Of a stretch of 64,000 nucleotides of DNA, positions 43,920-51,784 are shown in pieces. Within the stretch, counting starts at the first letter, position 1. Every line of letters starts with the position of its first letter. Below the pieces are notes generated by a model, which did not search any database, was not told the DNA's origin, and worked only from the letters and a program-made list of their open reading frames with translations. The DNA is taken from contig CAWFNX010000001.1 of the NCBI GenBank assembly GCA_963817335.1, positions 744,001-808,000 on the forward strand, read 5' to 3'. The translations under genes were made by a program, and so were the position numbers. This DNA is from AV40 sp963817335 (lineage in GTDB: Bacteria; Verrucomicrobiota; Verrucomicrobiia; Chthoniobacterales; UBA10450).

Positions 43920-45413
43920 TTAGACCAGTTGAAACTGGGGCGTGCTCATCATCAAATGGATCAGGCCCCGCAAATTCGCGTCTGTGATGTCCGGGCCGCG
44001 CGATTCGAGAAATTGAGCGAACGCGTCGAGTTCTTTTTGCGCGGGTTGGGTTTGAAAAAATCGTTTGGCAAGGAGATCGACAATGTCGCGCGGCTTCGTC
44101 CGCAGATCGGCTGGGATGAGCTTTCCGAGATCGATCGCATCACGCTTGATTTGCTCGGCATACTGCGCGGCGCGTCCAAAACCGACGTCGGCGCCCTGGC
44201 GCGGTTGCCGAACATTCGCGGGCAGGATCGCGTCGCCGTTGATTAAGTAGTTCGCGAAATTGTAGCGAAACAACAGGGTCGAGGTGCTGATCCACTGTTT
44301 GCCGCCGTCCCAGCCTTTCACGTTGGGTGGCGCAAAAAGGATTTGTCCCATTTGTCTCATCGCGTTTTGGGCGGCGAGAGGCGGTGGCGCGGCTGTGTCC
44401 AACAATTTCGATGTCTGAACGATGTACTGCACCGGGCTCTTGATTTGATTGCCCATGGCCCGGTCGGAATAAAATTCCGCGGAGCTGAAAATCTCCCGCA
44501 AGATCGGACGCATCTCGAAATTGTGTTTGCGAATCGTCCTCGCCACGGAATCGACCATCTCCGGCGAAGGATCGTCCTCCGCGAAAAATCGCCAAAGCTT
44601 GCGACCGATGAATTGCCCGCACGCCGTTTTGGAAACGAGCAGGTCGATGATGTCGTCACCGTTCAGGTTCCCGTTGCGTCCCATGAACGTTTTCGACCTT
44701 TGGTCCTGCTGAAACGGCGCGAAGCGAAATTGCTGCGTGGTAAAATCGATCCGGTAACCGGTGAATGCGCGCGCCGATTCGCGAATGTCCTGTTCGGTGT
44801 AATTGCCGATCCCGACGGTGAACAATTCCATCAATTCGCGGGCCCAGTTTTCGTTTGGGTGTTCCTGCCGGCTTTGTTGAAGATCGAGATAAATCATCAT
44901 CGCCGGATCGCGTGAGATTCTTTTTACAAGCGCGCCGAAGTTTCCGAGGGCATTGCGGCGAAGAGTATCGTTTTGGAGCCACATCCAGTAGGCGTCGCGA
45001 ACTTTTTGAATGCTGGTGGCAAAGTGGCCGTGCCAAAACAGGGTCATTTTTTCGAGCAACGGCGCCGGGCCGTTCAACATTCGGTCGAGCCACCACCGGC
45101 GGAGATCGATCATCTCGTCGCCCTCCATCATCCGGACCTCACGAATCTTACCCTGAAAATTCTCGCCCCGGTCCTTGGCGGCTTTAATCTCCATCCGCTG
45201 GGCGCGAATGTTACGGGGGTGGGCCCAGGCCGGAGGCGGCACGCTGGCCGCGTCGCTTTTTACCTCGACCAGATCCCGAACCGAGGCGGTAAGTCCTTTT
45301 TGCCGGGTTCGTTCGATTTCATCTGGTGTGGCCCCAAATCCAGCCCGATTTAAGAGATGCGCTGCCGTGGCGTCGTTCCACTTCGAATCCGGCAGCGGCG
45401 TCAACATATTCAT
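43920..45413 (-). CDS. DUF1800 protein
   Basis: The 497-residue protein has the DUF1800 pattern AAHLLNRAGFGATPDEIER, LTLFWHGHFATSIQKV, NENWARELMELFTVGIGNYTE and NVKGWDGGKQWISTSTLL. No signal peptide is evident at this start; the third codon is an alternative ATG. The family always accompanies DUF1501 genes and is of unknown function, likely acting with its partner at the cell envelope. Confidence 0.92.
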   Translation of the reverse strand: MNMLTPLPDSKWNDATAAHLLNRAGFGATPDEIERTRQKGLTASVRDLVEVKSDAASVPPPAWAHPRNIRAQRMEIKAAKDRGENFQGKIREVRMMEGDEMIDLRRWWLDRMLNGPAPLLEKMTLFWHGHFATSIQKVRDAYWMWLQNDTLRRNALGNFGALVKRISRDPAMMIYLDLQQSRQEHPNENWARELMELFTVGIGNYTEQDIRESARAFTGYRIDFTTQQFRFAPFQQDQRSKTFMGRNGNLNGDDIIDLLVSKTACGQFIGRKLWRFFAEDDPSPEMVDSVARTIRKHNFEMRPILREIFSSAEFYSDRAMGNQIKSPVQYIVQTSKLLDTAAPPPLAAQNAMRQMGQILFAPPNVKGWDGGKQWISTSTLLFRYNFANYLINGDAILPANVRQPRQGADVGFGRAAQYAEQIKRDAIDLGKLIPADLRTKPRDIVDLLAKRFFQTQPAQKELDAFAQFLESRGPDITDANLRGLIHLMMSTPQFQLV

Positions 45414-45460
45414 TCAACCTCCTGATAAGACAGCAGTCGCGCTCCGACGGTTACAGAGTT

Positions 45461-45935
45461 CTTACTCTTGCTCGTGCTCTTACTCTTACTCATTCTGATC
45501 GCATGAAACCCCAGTTCGACCACGAGAAATTGCGCGTCTACCAACAGGCCCTGACCTTCGTCACTTGGGCGACTCAGCTTTTGCCCAAGATTCAGCCGAA
45601 GGCGGCCGCTAAAGACCAACTCGATCGCGCCTCGACGAGCGTCCCGCTCAATATCGCTGAGGGTAATGGTAAGTTCGCCGTGCGGGATCGCTGTCGCTTT
45701 ATTGAGATTGCCCGGGGCTCTGCGTTTGAGTGCGCGGCTTGCCTAGAAGTGTTGATGGCGAAGGGTTTGTGCAACCCCGCCATGATCTCAGCAGGGAAAG
45801 ATCAGCTTTTCGAGATCGTCTCAATGCTGACGGGATTACAAAACAGTCTTATGTCGCGCGTGAGCGAGGAGTCACCTGAATATCTCGCTCCGGAAGAGTA
45901 AGAGTAAGAGTAAGAGAAAGAGCAAGAGCAAGAGG
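45461..45935 (+). mobile_element. Candidate mobile cassette: four-helix-bundle gene between inverted hexamer arrays
   Basis: Left (45461-45494) the plus strand reads CTTACTCTTGCTCGTGCTCT then TACTCTTACTC; right (45895-45935) it reads AGAGTAAGAGTAAGAG, with further AAGAG units to AGAGG. These are period-6 arrays of AAGAGT/AAGAGC facing each other in opposite orientation around one gene. The right array provides that gene's TAA stop and the ribosome site of the next gene. Gene plus inverted ends is 475 bases. No transposase is encoded. Confidence 0.6.
45503..45901 (+). CDS. Four-helix bundle protein (23S rRNA intervening-sequence/S23 family)
   Basis: From the ATG at 45503 the 132-residue product reads FDHEKLRVYQQALTFVTWAT, PKAAAKDQLDRASTSVPLNI then AEGNGK, and RCRFIEIARGSAFECAACLE. 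This is the typical four-helix bundle (S23/IVP, TIGR02436) pattern. Family members are encoded in rRNA intervening sequences, in diversity-generating loci (Avd) and as stand-alone cassettes; they bind nucleic acids. A longer upstream frame exists but lies in the repeat array, so I chose this start. Confidence 0.9.
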   Translation: MKPQFDHEKLRVYQQALTFVTWATQLLPKIQPKAAAKDQLDRASTSVPLNIAEGNGKFAVRDRCRFIEIARGSAFECAACLEVLMAKGLCNPAMISAGKDQLFEIVSMLTGLQNSLMSRVSEESPEYLAPEE

Positions 45936-45938
45936 TCA

Positions 45939-47318
45939 TTGAAATTTACTAATTTAACGCGCCGGACGGAGATCGGCGCGAATTCGTACTATTTAGAGAC
46001 GGGCAGTCACCGTCTGGTGCTCGATTCGGGGATGCATCCCAAATTTGCAGGGGAAGACGCGTTGCCGAATTTGAATGCGCTCACCGGCCGGAAGGTCGAC
46101 GCTATCATCCTTTCCCATTCGCATCAGGACCACATCGGAACCCTTCCGGTGTTGATGCGGCGCCAACCCCAGGCGCACGTCTTCATGACCGAACCGACGG
46201 CTGAAATCGGAAGCACGCTTCTTCATAACTCGGTCAACGTGATGACGCGGCAACGCGAGGAGCTCGGTCCGGCCGTCGCTGGAATCTATCCGCTGTTCAC
46301 TCATCGCGAGACCGATCGCGTCAGTGAACGCTGGCATCCGTGCGCGCTTCGTCAGACCTACACCGTGTCCGGCGAACGCGCGCCCGCAGATTCGAGCGAA
46401 ACGACATTTGAATTTTTCGATGCCGGTCACTTGCTCGGTTCGACCGGAATCCTGCTGCGAACGGAAGGACGAACCGTGTTTTATACCGGCGATGTAAATT
46501 TCGACGATCAGACGATCGCCCAAGCGGCCGTTTTTCCGGAGGAGAACATCGACATCCTGATCATGGAATGCACCCGCGGCGACACGCCCGTGCCCCCGGA
46601 CTGGTCGCGAGCGAGCGAGGAAAAACGATTGATGCAGGCGATCGAAAACGCGTTCACCCGCGGCGGCTGTGTGATGATTCCGGTCTTCGCGCTGGGAAAG
46701 ACTCAGGAGATTCTGGCGATCCTCTACAAATTGCGCCGCGAGAAGATCCTCGATTTTCCGATCTACATCGGCGGTCTCAGTGCGAAAATCACCGAGATTT
46801 ATGACCAGCGCGCGCAGATGGGCCGCCGGCAATTATCGCGCCTGCAGTTGCTCGGCGAATTGCGGCCGTTCGTTTTGAATTCGGAAAACATTCAAGACGC
46901 CGGGACGAGAGCCGGCCGGGTTTACGCGCTGTCGAGCGGAATGATGATGCCGAAAACGCTTTCCAACACCTTCGCTCAACGAATTGTCGATCAACCGCGA
47001 CATTCAATTTTCTTTGTTGGCTATGCGGATCCGGAATCGCCCGCCGGAATTTTGCGAAGCGCGCGGACAGATGAGGAAGTCACAATTGATCCTGATCGAG
47101 GGCTTCAGCGCGTGCGTTGCCAGATGGAACAGTTCCAGTTTAGCGCTCACGCGTCGCGCGAATCGCTCATTGCCTTTGCCGAGCGACTCGCCCCAAAAAA
47201 GATTTTGCTCGTCCATGGCGATCCACTCGCCGTCGAATGGGTGCGCGCGCGATTAGCGCTCGACCTGCCCAATTCGGAAATCATCGTGCCAACGCCTGGA
47301 GTGGAGATTGAGCTGTAG
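45939..47318 (+). CDS. Metallo-beta-lactamase/beta-CASP RNA-processing-type hydrolase
   Basis: The 459-residue enzyme has the zinc motif ILSHSHQDHIGTLPVL (His60, His62, Asp64, His65), the FFDAGHLLGSTGILL histidine, VFYTGDVNFDDQ, and the beta-CASP region with VMIPVFALGKTQEI, MMMPKTLSN and FSAHASRESLI. The family includes Ysh1-like nucleases. It starts with TTG; the ribosome site AAGAGG is formed by the end of the neighbouring hexamer array. The stop TAG lies in a TGTAGCGGCG repeat. It may process RNA; the substrate is unknown. Confidence 0.9.
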   Translation: MKFTNLTRRTEIGANSYYLETGSHRLVLDSGMHPKFAGEDALPNLNALTGRKVDAIILSHSHQDHIGTLPVLMRRQPQAHVFMTEPTAEIGSTLLHNSVNVMTRQREELGPAVAGIYPLFTHRETDRVSERWHPCALRQTYTVSGERAPADSSETTFEFFDAGHLLGSTGILLRTEGRTVFYTGDVNFDDQTIAQAAVFPEENIDILIMECTRGDTPVPPDWSRASEEKRLMQAIENAFTRGGCVMIPVFALGKTQEILAILYKLRREKILDFPIYIGGLSAKITEIYDQRAQMGRRQLSRLQLLGELRPFVLNSENIQDAGTRAGRVYALSSGMMMPKTLSNTFAQRIVDQPRHSIFFVGYADPESPAGILRSARTDEEVTIDPDRGLQRVRCQMEQFQFSAHASRESLIAFAERLAPKKILLVHGDPLAVEWVRARLALDLPNSEIIVPTPGVEIEL

Positions 47319-47374
47319 CGGCGCTCTCTGAGCGTCGATTATGTCCGAAACGACGGTCAGAGACCGCCGCTACA
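47314..47374. repeat. Three-stem element (TGTAGCGGCG family)
   Basis: Outer arms TGTAGC/GCTACA enclose GGCGCTC-TCT-GAGCGTC and GACGGTC-AGA-GACCGCC with a 15-base joint. It contains the MBL-gene stop (47316-47318) and ends six bases before the xth start. Confidence 0.85.
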
Positions 47375-47379
47375 ACAAC

Positions 47380-48177
47380 ATGAGAATCGTTTCCTGGAAC
47401 ATTAATTCCCTGCGGAAGCGTCAGGACCGCCTGTTCGAATGGCTCGAGCGAACCAAACCGGAAGTTGTTTGTTTGCAGGAAACGAAATGTCCGGACGCAC
47501 AATTTCCCGCGCTCTCGCTACGGTCGGTTGGCTACGATTCGGCCTATCATGGGGAGAAATCCTACAATGGCGTCGCAATTCTCTCTAAAACAAAGCTGAC
47601 TGAAGTTCGCGCGTCGCTGTGCGATGAGATTGTTGACCCGCAGTCACGGGTGATTGCGGCGACGGTTGGAAGCATGCGGGTTTACTCGGTTTACGCGCCG
47701 AACGGCCAGGCCGTCGGTTCGCCGGCTTACAAATACAAGTTGGAATGGTACGCCCGCTTGCGTGATTGCCTCGGGAAAGAGAAGCACACTGAGCTCGCCA
47801 ACGGACGAGTCCGTCCGGCTGGCGGACTTGTCGTCTGCGGAGACTTCAACGTCGCTCCTGAAGACGTCGACATTCACGATCCTGCGCTTTGGCGCGGCGC
47901 GATCATGTGTTCCGACGCTGAACGCGCAGCGTTTCAGCAGCTTAGCGACATCGGATTGCGCGACACGCTTCGATTACATCCTCAACCGGCCGGGGTCTTT
48001 ACCTGGTGGGATTATCGAATGCTGGCTTTCCCGAAGAATCGCGGGCTGCGGATCGACGCGGTGCTCGCAAGCGAAGGGCTGGCGAGAAAATGCACCGCAG
48101 CCGGCGTAGATCGCGACCTGCGAAAGGGCAAAGATCCTTCCGATCACGCGCCGATATGGGCAGAGTTTGATTTGTAG
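47380..48177 (+). CDS. xth: Exodeoxyribonuclease III (AP endonuclease)
   Basis: Starting at the ATG at 47380, MRIVSWNINSLRKRQDRLFE. VVCLQETKCPD carries the metal-binding Glu; YSVYAPNG, CGDFNVAPEDVDIHDP, RIDAVLAS and SDHAPIWAEF (catalytic His) are all in place. Length 265. It repairs abasic sites by incising 5' of the lesion, together with 3' exonuclease activity. An upstream ATG in the same frame lies within a repeat element and I did not use it. Its stop lies in another repeat. Confidence 0.95.
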   Translation: MRIVSWNINSLRKRQDRLFEWLERTKPEVVCLQETKCPDAQFPALSLRSVGYDSAYHGEKSYNGVAILSKTKLTEVRASLCDEIVDPQSRVIAATVGSMRVYSVYAPNGQAVGSPAYKYKLEWYARLRDCLGKEKHTELANGRVRPAGGLVVCGDFNVAPEDVDIHDPALWRGAIMCSDAERAAFQQLSDIGLRDTLRLHPQPAGVFTWWDYRMLAFPKNRGLRIDAVLASEGLARKCTAAGVDRDLRKGKDPSDHAPIWAEFDL

Positions 48178-48241
48178 CGGCGCTCTATGAGCGTCGCATA
48201 ATTTCAAAATAAGAGTGCGACGGTCACAGACCGCCGCTACA
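48173..48241. repeat. Three-stem element (TGTAGCGGCG family)
   Basis: Arms TGTAGC/GCTACA with GGCGCTC-TAT-GAGCGTC and GACGGTCACAGACCGCC as inner stems and a long joint. It contains the xth stop TAG (48175-48177) and separates xth from the DCC-LMF gene. Confidence 0.85.
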
Positions 48242-48249
48242 GAAGAGCA

Positions 48250-50142
48250 ATGACCAGCGCGTCGCATCTTCGCGTGGCCAATCCGCCAACCAAGCCCGTC
48301 CTGATTTGGGATGGCGAATGTCATTTTTGCCGTCGTTGGATCGAGCGGTGGAAAGAAATGACTGGGGCTGACCTTGATTATGAAACGTCACAGAACCTCG
48401 GCGACAGGTTTCCAGAGATTCCGCGGGAAGAATTTGAGCAGTCGGTGATCCTGGTCGAGCCGGATGGAGCCGTCCAGCGCGGCGCGGCAGCAGTGCTTCG
48501 ATCGCTGCGTTGTCGATCTTCAAAAAGGTGGCTGGCCTGGAGTTACGAGCACGTTCCGGGTTTCGCCGCATTGGCCGAAGGTTTTTATCAACTGATTGCG
48601 GCCAATCGAAGACCTGCTTCTCGAGTTACCAGTTTGCTTTGGGGAAAAGATGTCCGGCCCCCAACTTATTTTGCCGCGCGGCGCTGGTTTCTGCGCGTGC
48701 TCGGTTTGATCTTCCTAATCGCGTTCGTTTCGCTTTGGGTTCAGGTCGACGGCCTCATCGGTCCAAACGGAATCACCCCCGTCTCCGAATTTCTACCGGC
48801 CGCGCGTGCTCAGCTCGGCGATCGCGCGCTGTGGATACTGCCCACGTTATGCTGGCTCAATTCGAGTGGCGCGTTTCTCCACTTTCTTTGCGGCGGCGGG
48901 GTTGTGCTCTCGCTGTTTTTGATTTTCGGAATCGCGCCCGCGTTGTCCCTCGTCGGTCTGGTAGCTTTTTATCTATCGCTGATTGTCGCTGGGCAAACGT
49001 TCCTGAGTTTTCAATGGGATATCTTGCTGATTGAGACCGCGTTCCTCTCGATCTTTCTCGCGCCGTGGCGGCTGTGGTGGCGCAAAACAAACGAGCCGCC
49101 GATCTCGCGCGCGGCGATGTTTCTGCTCAAACTTTTGCTTTTCAAACTGATGCTGATGTCAGGAGTCGTGAAACTCACCAGCGGAGACGATTCGTGGTGG
49201 AACCTGACCGCGCTTGATTATCACTATTGGTCGCAGCCGTTGCCTACGATTTTTGCCTGGTGGGCGGACCAGAGCCCGGAATGGTTCAAACATTTCTCGG
49301 TCGCGTTTTGCCTCGTGGTCGAGATTGTCGTTCCCTTCTTCATCTGGGCACCGCGCCGGTTGCGACTCTTCGCATGCGCGTTGCTGATTTTTCTTCAGGG
49401 CGTGATCGGACTGACCGGCAACTATAATTTCTTCAATCTGCTCACCATCGCGTTGTGCTTGTTGCTCATTGATGACGCGGTGATCTGTAGGGGAAGCGGT
49501 TCGCTTCCCAGAGGGACGCTGTCAGCGTCCCCTACAGTTGCGCGCGGCATTCGCGTGCGAGCAGACCGAGTGTCTACTTACGCGGCGATTGCCGTCATCG
49601 TTCTCACCTTGCCGATCGACGCGCGTCTGATCTACGGCGCGTTCGAGCCGGAAGAGGAATGGTCGCCGCTTTTGGGGGCAATGTATGCGCGAGCTGACGC
49701 GTTTCGAATCGTAAACGGGTACGGTCTGTTCCGGGTGATGACGAAGGACCGAAAGGAAATCGTCATTGAAGGCAGCGCCGACGGACTCGATTGGAAGCCG
49801 TACGAATTCAAATGGAAACCGGGCGACCCGATGCGGGCGCCGGGCTGGTGTCAGCCGCATCAACCGCGGCTGGATTGGCAAATGTGGTTTGCCGCGCTCG
49901 GATCGTATCGGCGCAATCCCTGGTTTGTGCAGACTGTGATTGCTTTGTTGCACGGCAAACCGGCGGTGACGGCGTTATTTGAAAAGAATCCTTTCCCCGA
50001 AAATCCGCCGCGCTTTGTTCGGGCAACGATTTATCGCTATCGGTTCACCACAATGGAGGAGCATCGCCAAACCGGAGCCTGGTGGAGCCGTCAGGAGCTG
50101 GGCGAATATCTTCCGAGCGTTTCCCTCGAGGACGTTCAGTAG
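48250..50142 (+). CDS. DCC thiol-disulfide oxidoreductase fused to lipase maturation factor domain
   Basis: Residues 1-130 form a DUF393/DCC domain with the DGECHFC motif (Asp21, Cys24, Cys27), a thioredoxin-like redox unit. From about 145 follows a membrane domain of the lipase maturation factor (LMF1) family: VDGLIGPNGITPVSEFLP, FLSFQWDILLIETAFLSIFL then APW, and LMLMSGVVKLTSGDDSWWNL. The soluble tail contains FRVMTKDRKEIVIEGSADGL and PHQPRLDWQMWFAALGSY, both LMF hallmarks. LMF1 in animals helps lipase folding in the ER. A 54-base repeat adds about 18 residues at 413-430 (CRGSGSLPRGTLSASPTV) without breaking the frame. Confidence 0.9.
   Translation: MTSASHLRVANPPTKPVLIWDGECHFCRRWIERWKEMTGADLDYETSQNLGDRFPEIPREEFEQSVILVEPDGAVQRGAAAVLRSLRCRSSKRWLAWSYEHVPGFAALAEGFYQLIAANRRPASRVTSLLWGKDVRPPTYFAARRWFLRVLGLIFLIAFVSLWVQVDGLIGPNGITPVSEFLPAARAQLGDRALWILPTLCWLNSSGAFLHFLCGGGVVLSLFLIFGIAPALSLVGLVAFYLSLIVAGQTFLSFQWDILLIETAFLSIFLAPWRLWWRKTNEPPISRAAMFLLKLLLFKLMLMSGVVKLTSGDDSWWNLTALDYHYWSQPLPTIFAWWADQSPEWFKHFSVAFCLVVEIVVPFFIWAPRRLRLFACALLIFLQGVIGLTGNYNFFNLLTIALCLLLIDDAVICRGSGSLPRGTLSASPTVARGIRVRADRVSTYAAIAVIVLTLPIDARLIYGAFEPEEEWSPLLGAMYARADAFRIVNGYGLFRVMTKDRKEIVIEGSADGLDWKPYEFKWKPGDPMRAPGWCQPHQPRLDWQMWFAALGSYRRNPWFVQTVIALLHGKPAVTALFEKNPFPENPPRFVRATIYRYRFTTMEEHRQTGAWWSRQELGEYLPSVSLEDVQ
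49485..49537 (+). repeat. Three-stem 53 bp element inside a coding sequence
   Basis: CTGTAG | GGGAAGCG-GTT-CGCTTCCC | AGA | GGGACGCT-GTC-AGCGTCCC | CTACAG. It has the same size (53) and the same 6-8-3-8 geometry as the GGTAGC elements at 38352 and 42528, but different stem sequence. It is read through as part of the LMF gene. Confidence 0.92.
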
Positions 50143-50154
50143 GTCGACATATTT

Positions 50155-50183
50155 TGTAGCGGCGATCTCAGACCGCCGCTACA
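50155..50183. repeat. Short TGTAGCGGCG/CGCCGCTACA palindrome
   Basis: A 29-base one-stem relative of the three-stem elements, with TGTAGCGGCG and CGCCGCTACA arms. It lies between the LMF stop and infA. Confidence 0.85.
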
Positions 50184-50221
50184 GTTGAGGCGTCCTGTTT
50201 CGCAGATATATTTTCGGCGCA

Positions 50222-50440
50222 ATGCCGAAGGAAGAACAGATCGTGATGGAAGGCACCGTGACCCAGGTCCTCCCAGGCACCATGTTCCGAGTGGATCTCG
50301 CAGGCCAGCGAAACGTGCTGGCCCACATCTCCGGCAAAATGCGGAAGCACTTCATTCGGATCGTCCCGGGCGACAAGGTTTCGGTGGAGCTCTCGCCTTA
50401 CGACCTGACCAAGGCTCGGATCATTTTCCGAGAGCAATGA
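50222..50440 (+). CDS. infA: Translation initiation factor IF-1
   Basis: The 72-residue S1-fold protein reads MPKEEQIVMEGTVTQVLPGT, then MFRVDL and VLAHISGKMRKHFIRIVPGD then KVSVELSPYDLTKARI. Length and sequence match IF-1, which occupies the ribosomal A site during initiation. The gene is monocistronic here, not within a ribosomal protein cluster. The family's usual short SD is absent. Confidence 0.97.
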   Translation: MPKEEQIVMEGTVTQVLPGTMFRVDLAGQRNVLAHISGKMRKHFIRIVPGDKVSVELSPYDLTKARIIFREQ

Positions 50441-50457
50441 CCGCGCTGCGCGCGGGC

Positions 50458-50487
50458 GTTGAGAAGTTGAGGCGTTGAGCCGTTGAG
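50458..50487. repeat. Octamer array, four GTTGAG units
   Basis: GTTGAG starts at 50458, 50466, 50474 and 50482, exactly 8 bases apart. The mirror-image array (CTCAAC, also period 8, also four units) lies at 54192-54221. Confidence 0.9.
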
Positions 50488-50592
50488 AGGATCCTGAGAT
50501 CCCAAGCGTTCCCAGCTGGCGACCGGTTTGGAATTTGCTCAGAATCGGAAGCGCGCGGATAGTTCCGGTAACGAAACCAATTGGAGAACATC

Positions 50593-50946
50593 ATGGCTGA
50601 AGAAAACAAATCACATCGATCGTCAAGCGCGAGTGATGCGCAGGACAAATTCGAGAGCAGCAAAATTCACGCACGGAAAGCCGCCGAAGATTTAAAAGGC
50701 GCCGCCGAAGCGGTTGCGGGGGAATATCGCGGCAAGGCCGAACAAGTTTGGAACGACGCCCGGGGCAAAGCCGAGAAGGCTTGGACCGATGCGCGGGGGA
50801 AAGCCGAGGGCGCATGGGATGATGCCCGCACCCGCGCGCGCACGTTTCAGGACGATGCCGAAGAGTACGTTCGCGAAAATCCGACCAAGGCGATCTTTAC
50901 CGCGCTTGGCGTTGGATTCGTCCTTGGACTGATCTTCCGGCGCTGA
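50593..50946 (+). CDS. DUF883/ElaB-YqjD-like protein with C-terminal anchor
   Basis: The start at 50593 follows GGAGAACATC. The 117-residue product is an acidic, Ala/Lys-rich amphipathic helix region with the repeat ARGKAEKAWTDARGKAEGAW, DDARTRARTFQDDAEEYVRE, then NPTKAIFTALGVGFVLGLIF as a single C-terminal membrane helix. This matches the ElaB/YqjD/DUF883 type of ribosome- or envelope-associated protein. It is the first of three similar genes in a row. Confidence 0.8.
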   Translation: MAEENKSHRSSSASDAQDKFESSKIHARKAAEDLKGAAEAVAGEYRGKAEQVWNDARGKAEKAWTDARGKAEGAWDDARTRARTFQDDAEEYVRENPTKAIFTALGVGFVLGLIFRR

Positions 50947-50960
50947 CCGCGATTCGCCGA

Positions 50961-51389
50961 ATGGCTGAAGAAACTGCGCCGTCGCGAAGTCGACCGCGCC
51001 AGACAGGTCTCATCGGTAGCTTGGTCGCGCTGGCGGCTGCGCTCGCCGATTTTTTCGAGAGCCGCGCCGCCCTTCTTGCCACGGAGTCCAAAACGGCCCT
51101 GGTCCAGTTTTTGGTAGCGGCGCTTTGTCTGCTGTTGGCGATTCTGTTTTTTGCGTTCGGCTACATTTTTTTACTCGCGACCGCGGTGGTCGCGATCGCG
51201 CACATGGCGAACGTTTCTTGGTTGTGGATAGCGTTGGCCGCAGCGGGCCTGCACTTTGTTATCGCGCTCGTCTTTATGTTGGTCGCTGGAACTGGAATTA
51301 AGCGTCCGCTATTTCGGGGAACCCGAGCCGAGCTACAGAAGGATCGAGAATGGCTAAAAAATCTGGAAACAAATCATCCGCCGAACTGA
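50961..51389 (+). CDS. Phage-holin-superfamily III / YqjE-like membrane protein
   Basis: The 142-residue protein has a short cytoplasmic start (SRPRQTGLIGSLVALAAALA) and then DFFESRAALLATESKTALVQ and three hydrophobic segments (FLVAALCLLLAILFFAFGYI, FLLATAVVAIAHM, WIALAAAGLHFVIALVFML). This is the Phage_holin_3_6/YqjE pattern. It lies between a DUF883-like and a DUF3618-like gene, the order seen in yqjD-yqjE-yqjK-type clusters. The function is unknown and probably relates to envelope stress. Confidence 0.8.
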   Translation: MAEETAPSRSRPRQTGLIGSLVALAAALADFFESRAALLATESKTALVQFLVAALCLLLAILFFAFGYIFLLATAVVAIAHMANVSWLWIALAAAGLHFVIALVFMLVAGTGIKRPLFRGTRAELQKDREWLKNLETNHPPN

Positions 51390-51742
51390 GAGAACAGATC
51401 TCAAGATCTCGCGAAGATGTGGAACGCCGGCTCGCGCGGGTTCGCGAAGAGTCGGACTTTCCGAAGAAAATCCGGCGCTCGGTTCAACGGGAACCCGTTC
51501 CGTGGATTGTCGGGGCGATCGCGGTCGGACTTTTGGTGACGGCCGTTGTAACCCGGAGGAGAAAGATTGTGGTCAGCGCCAAGTCTGGATCGAAACCCAA
51601 AGGCGGGCTTTTGGAAGCTGGATTTCTTTTGGGAGCGCTTCGGGTCGCAGCAACGTTGCTGAAGCCGGTGGTGGCAAAGTTTGTCGAAGAAAAATTTGGC
51701 CATTACGCGTCGCGCGAGCGGTCTGGACCGAAAGGCTTTTGA
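51350..51742 (+). CDS. DUF3618-like protein with one membrane span
   Basis: It overlaps the previous gene by 40 bases, with SD AAGGA before its ATG. The 130-residue product has a charged helix (ELREQISRSREDVERRLARV), then VPWIVGAIAVGLLVTAVVTR, then a second hydrophobic stretch GGLLEAGFLLGALRVAATLL. It is close in type to DUF3618/YqjK proteins that partner with YqjE. It is the last gene of the trio. Confidence 0.75.
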   Translation: MAKKSGNKSSAELREQISRSREDVERRLARVREESDFPKKIRRSVQREPVPWIVGAIAVGLLVTAVVTRRRKIVVSAKSGSKPKGGLLEAGFLLGALRVAATLLKPVVAKFVEEKFGHYASRERSGPKGF

Positions 51743-51784
51743 GTTTACGCGTGGCACTGTCCGGCATAAAACGGACGGCGCGTA

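Noticed and set aside
45461..45935. A CRISPR array from the repeated hexamers
   Set aside because: Units are 6 bases, contiguous, and have no spacers; no cas genes in the window.
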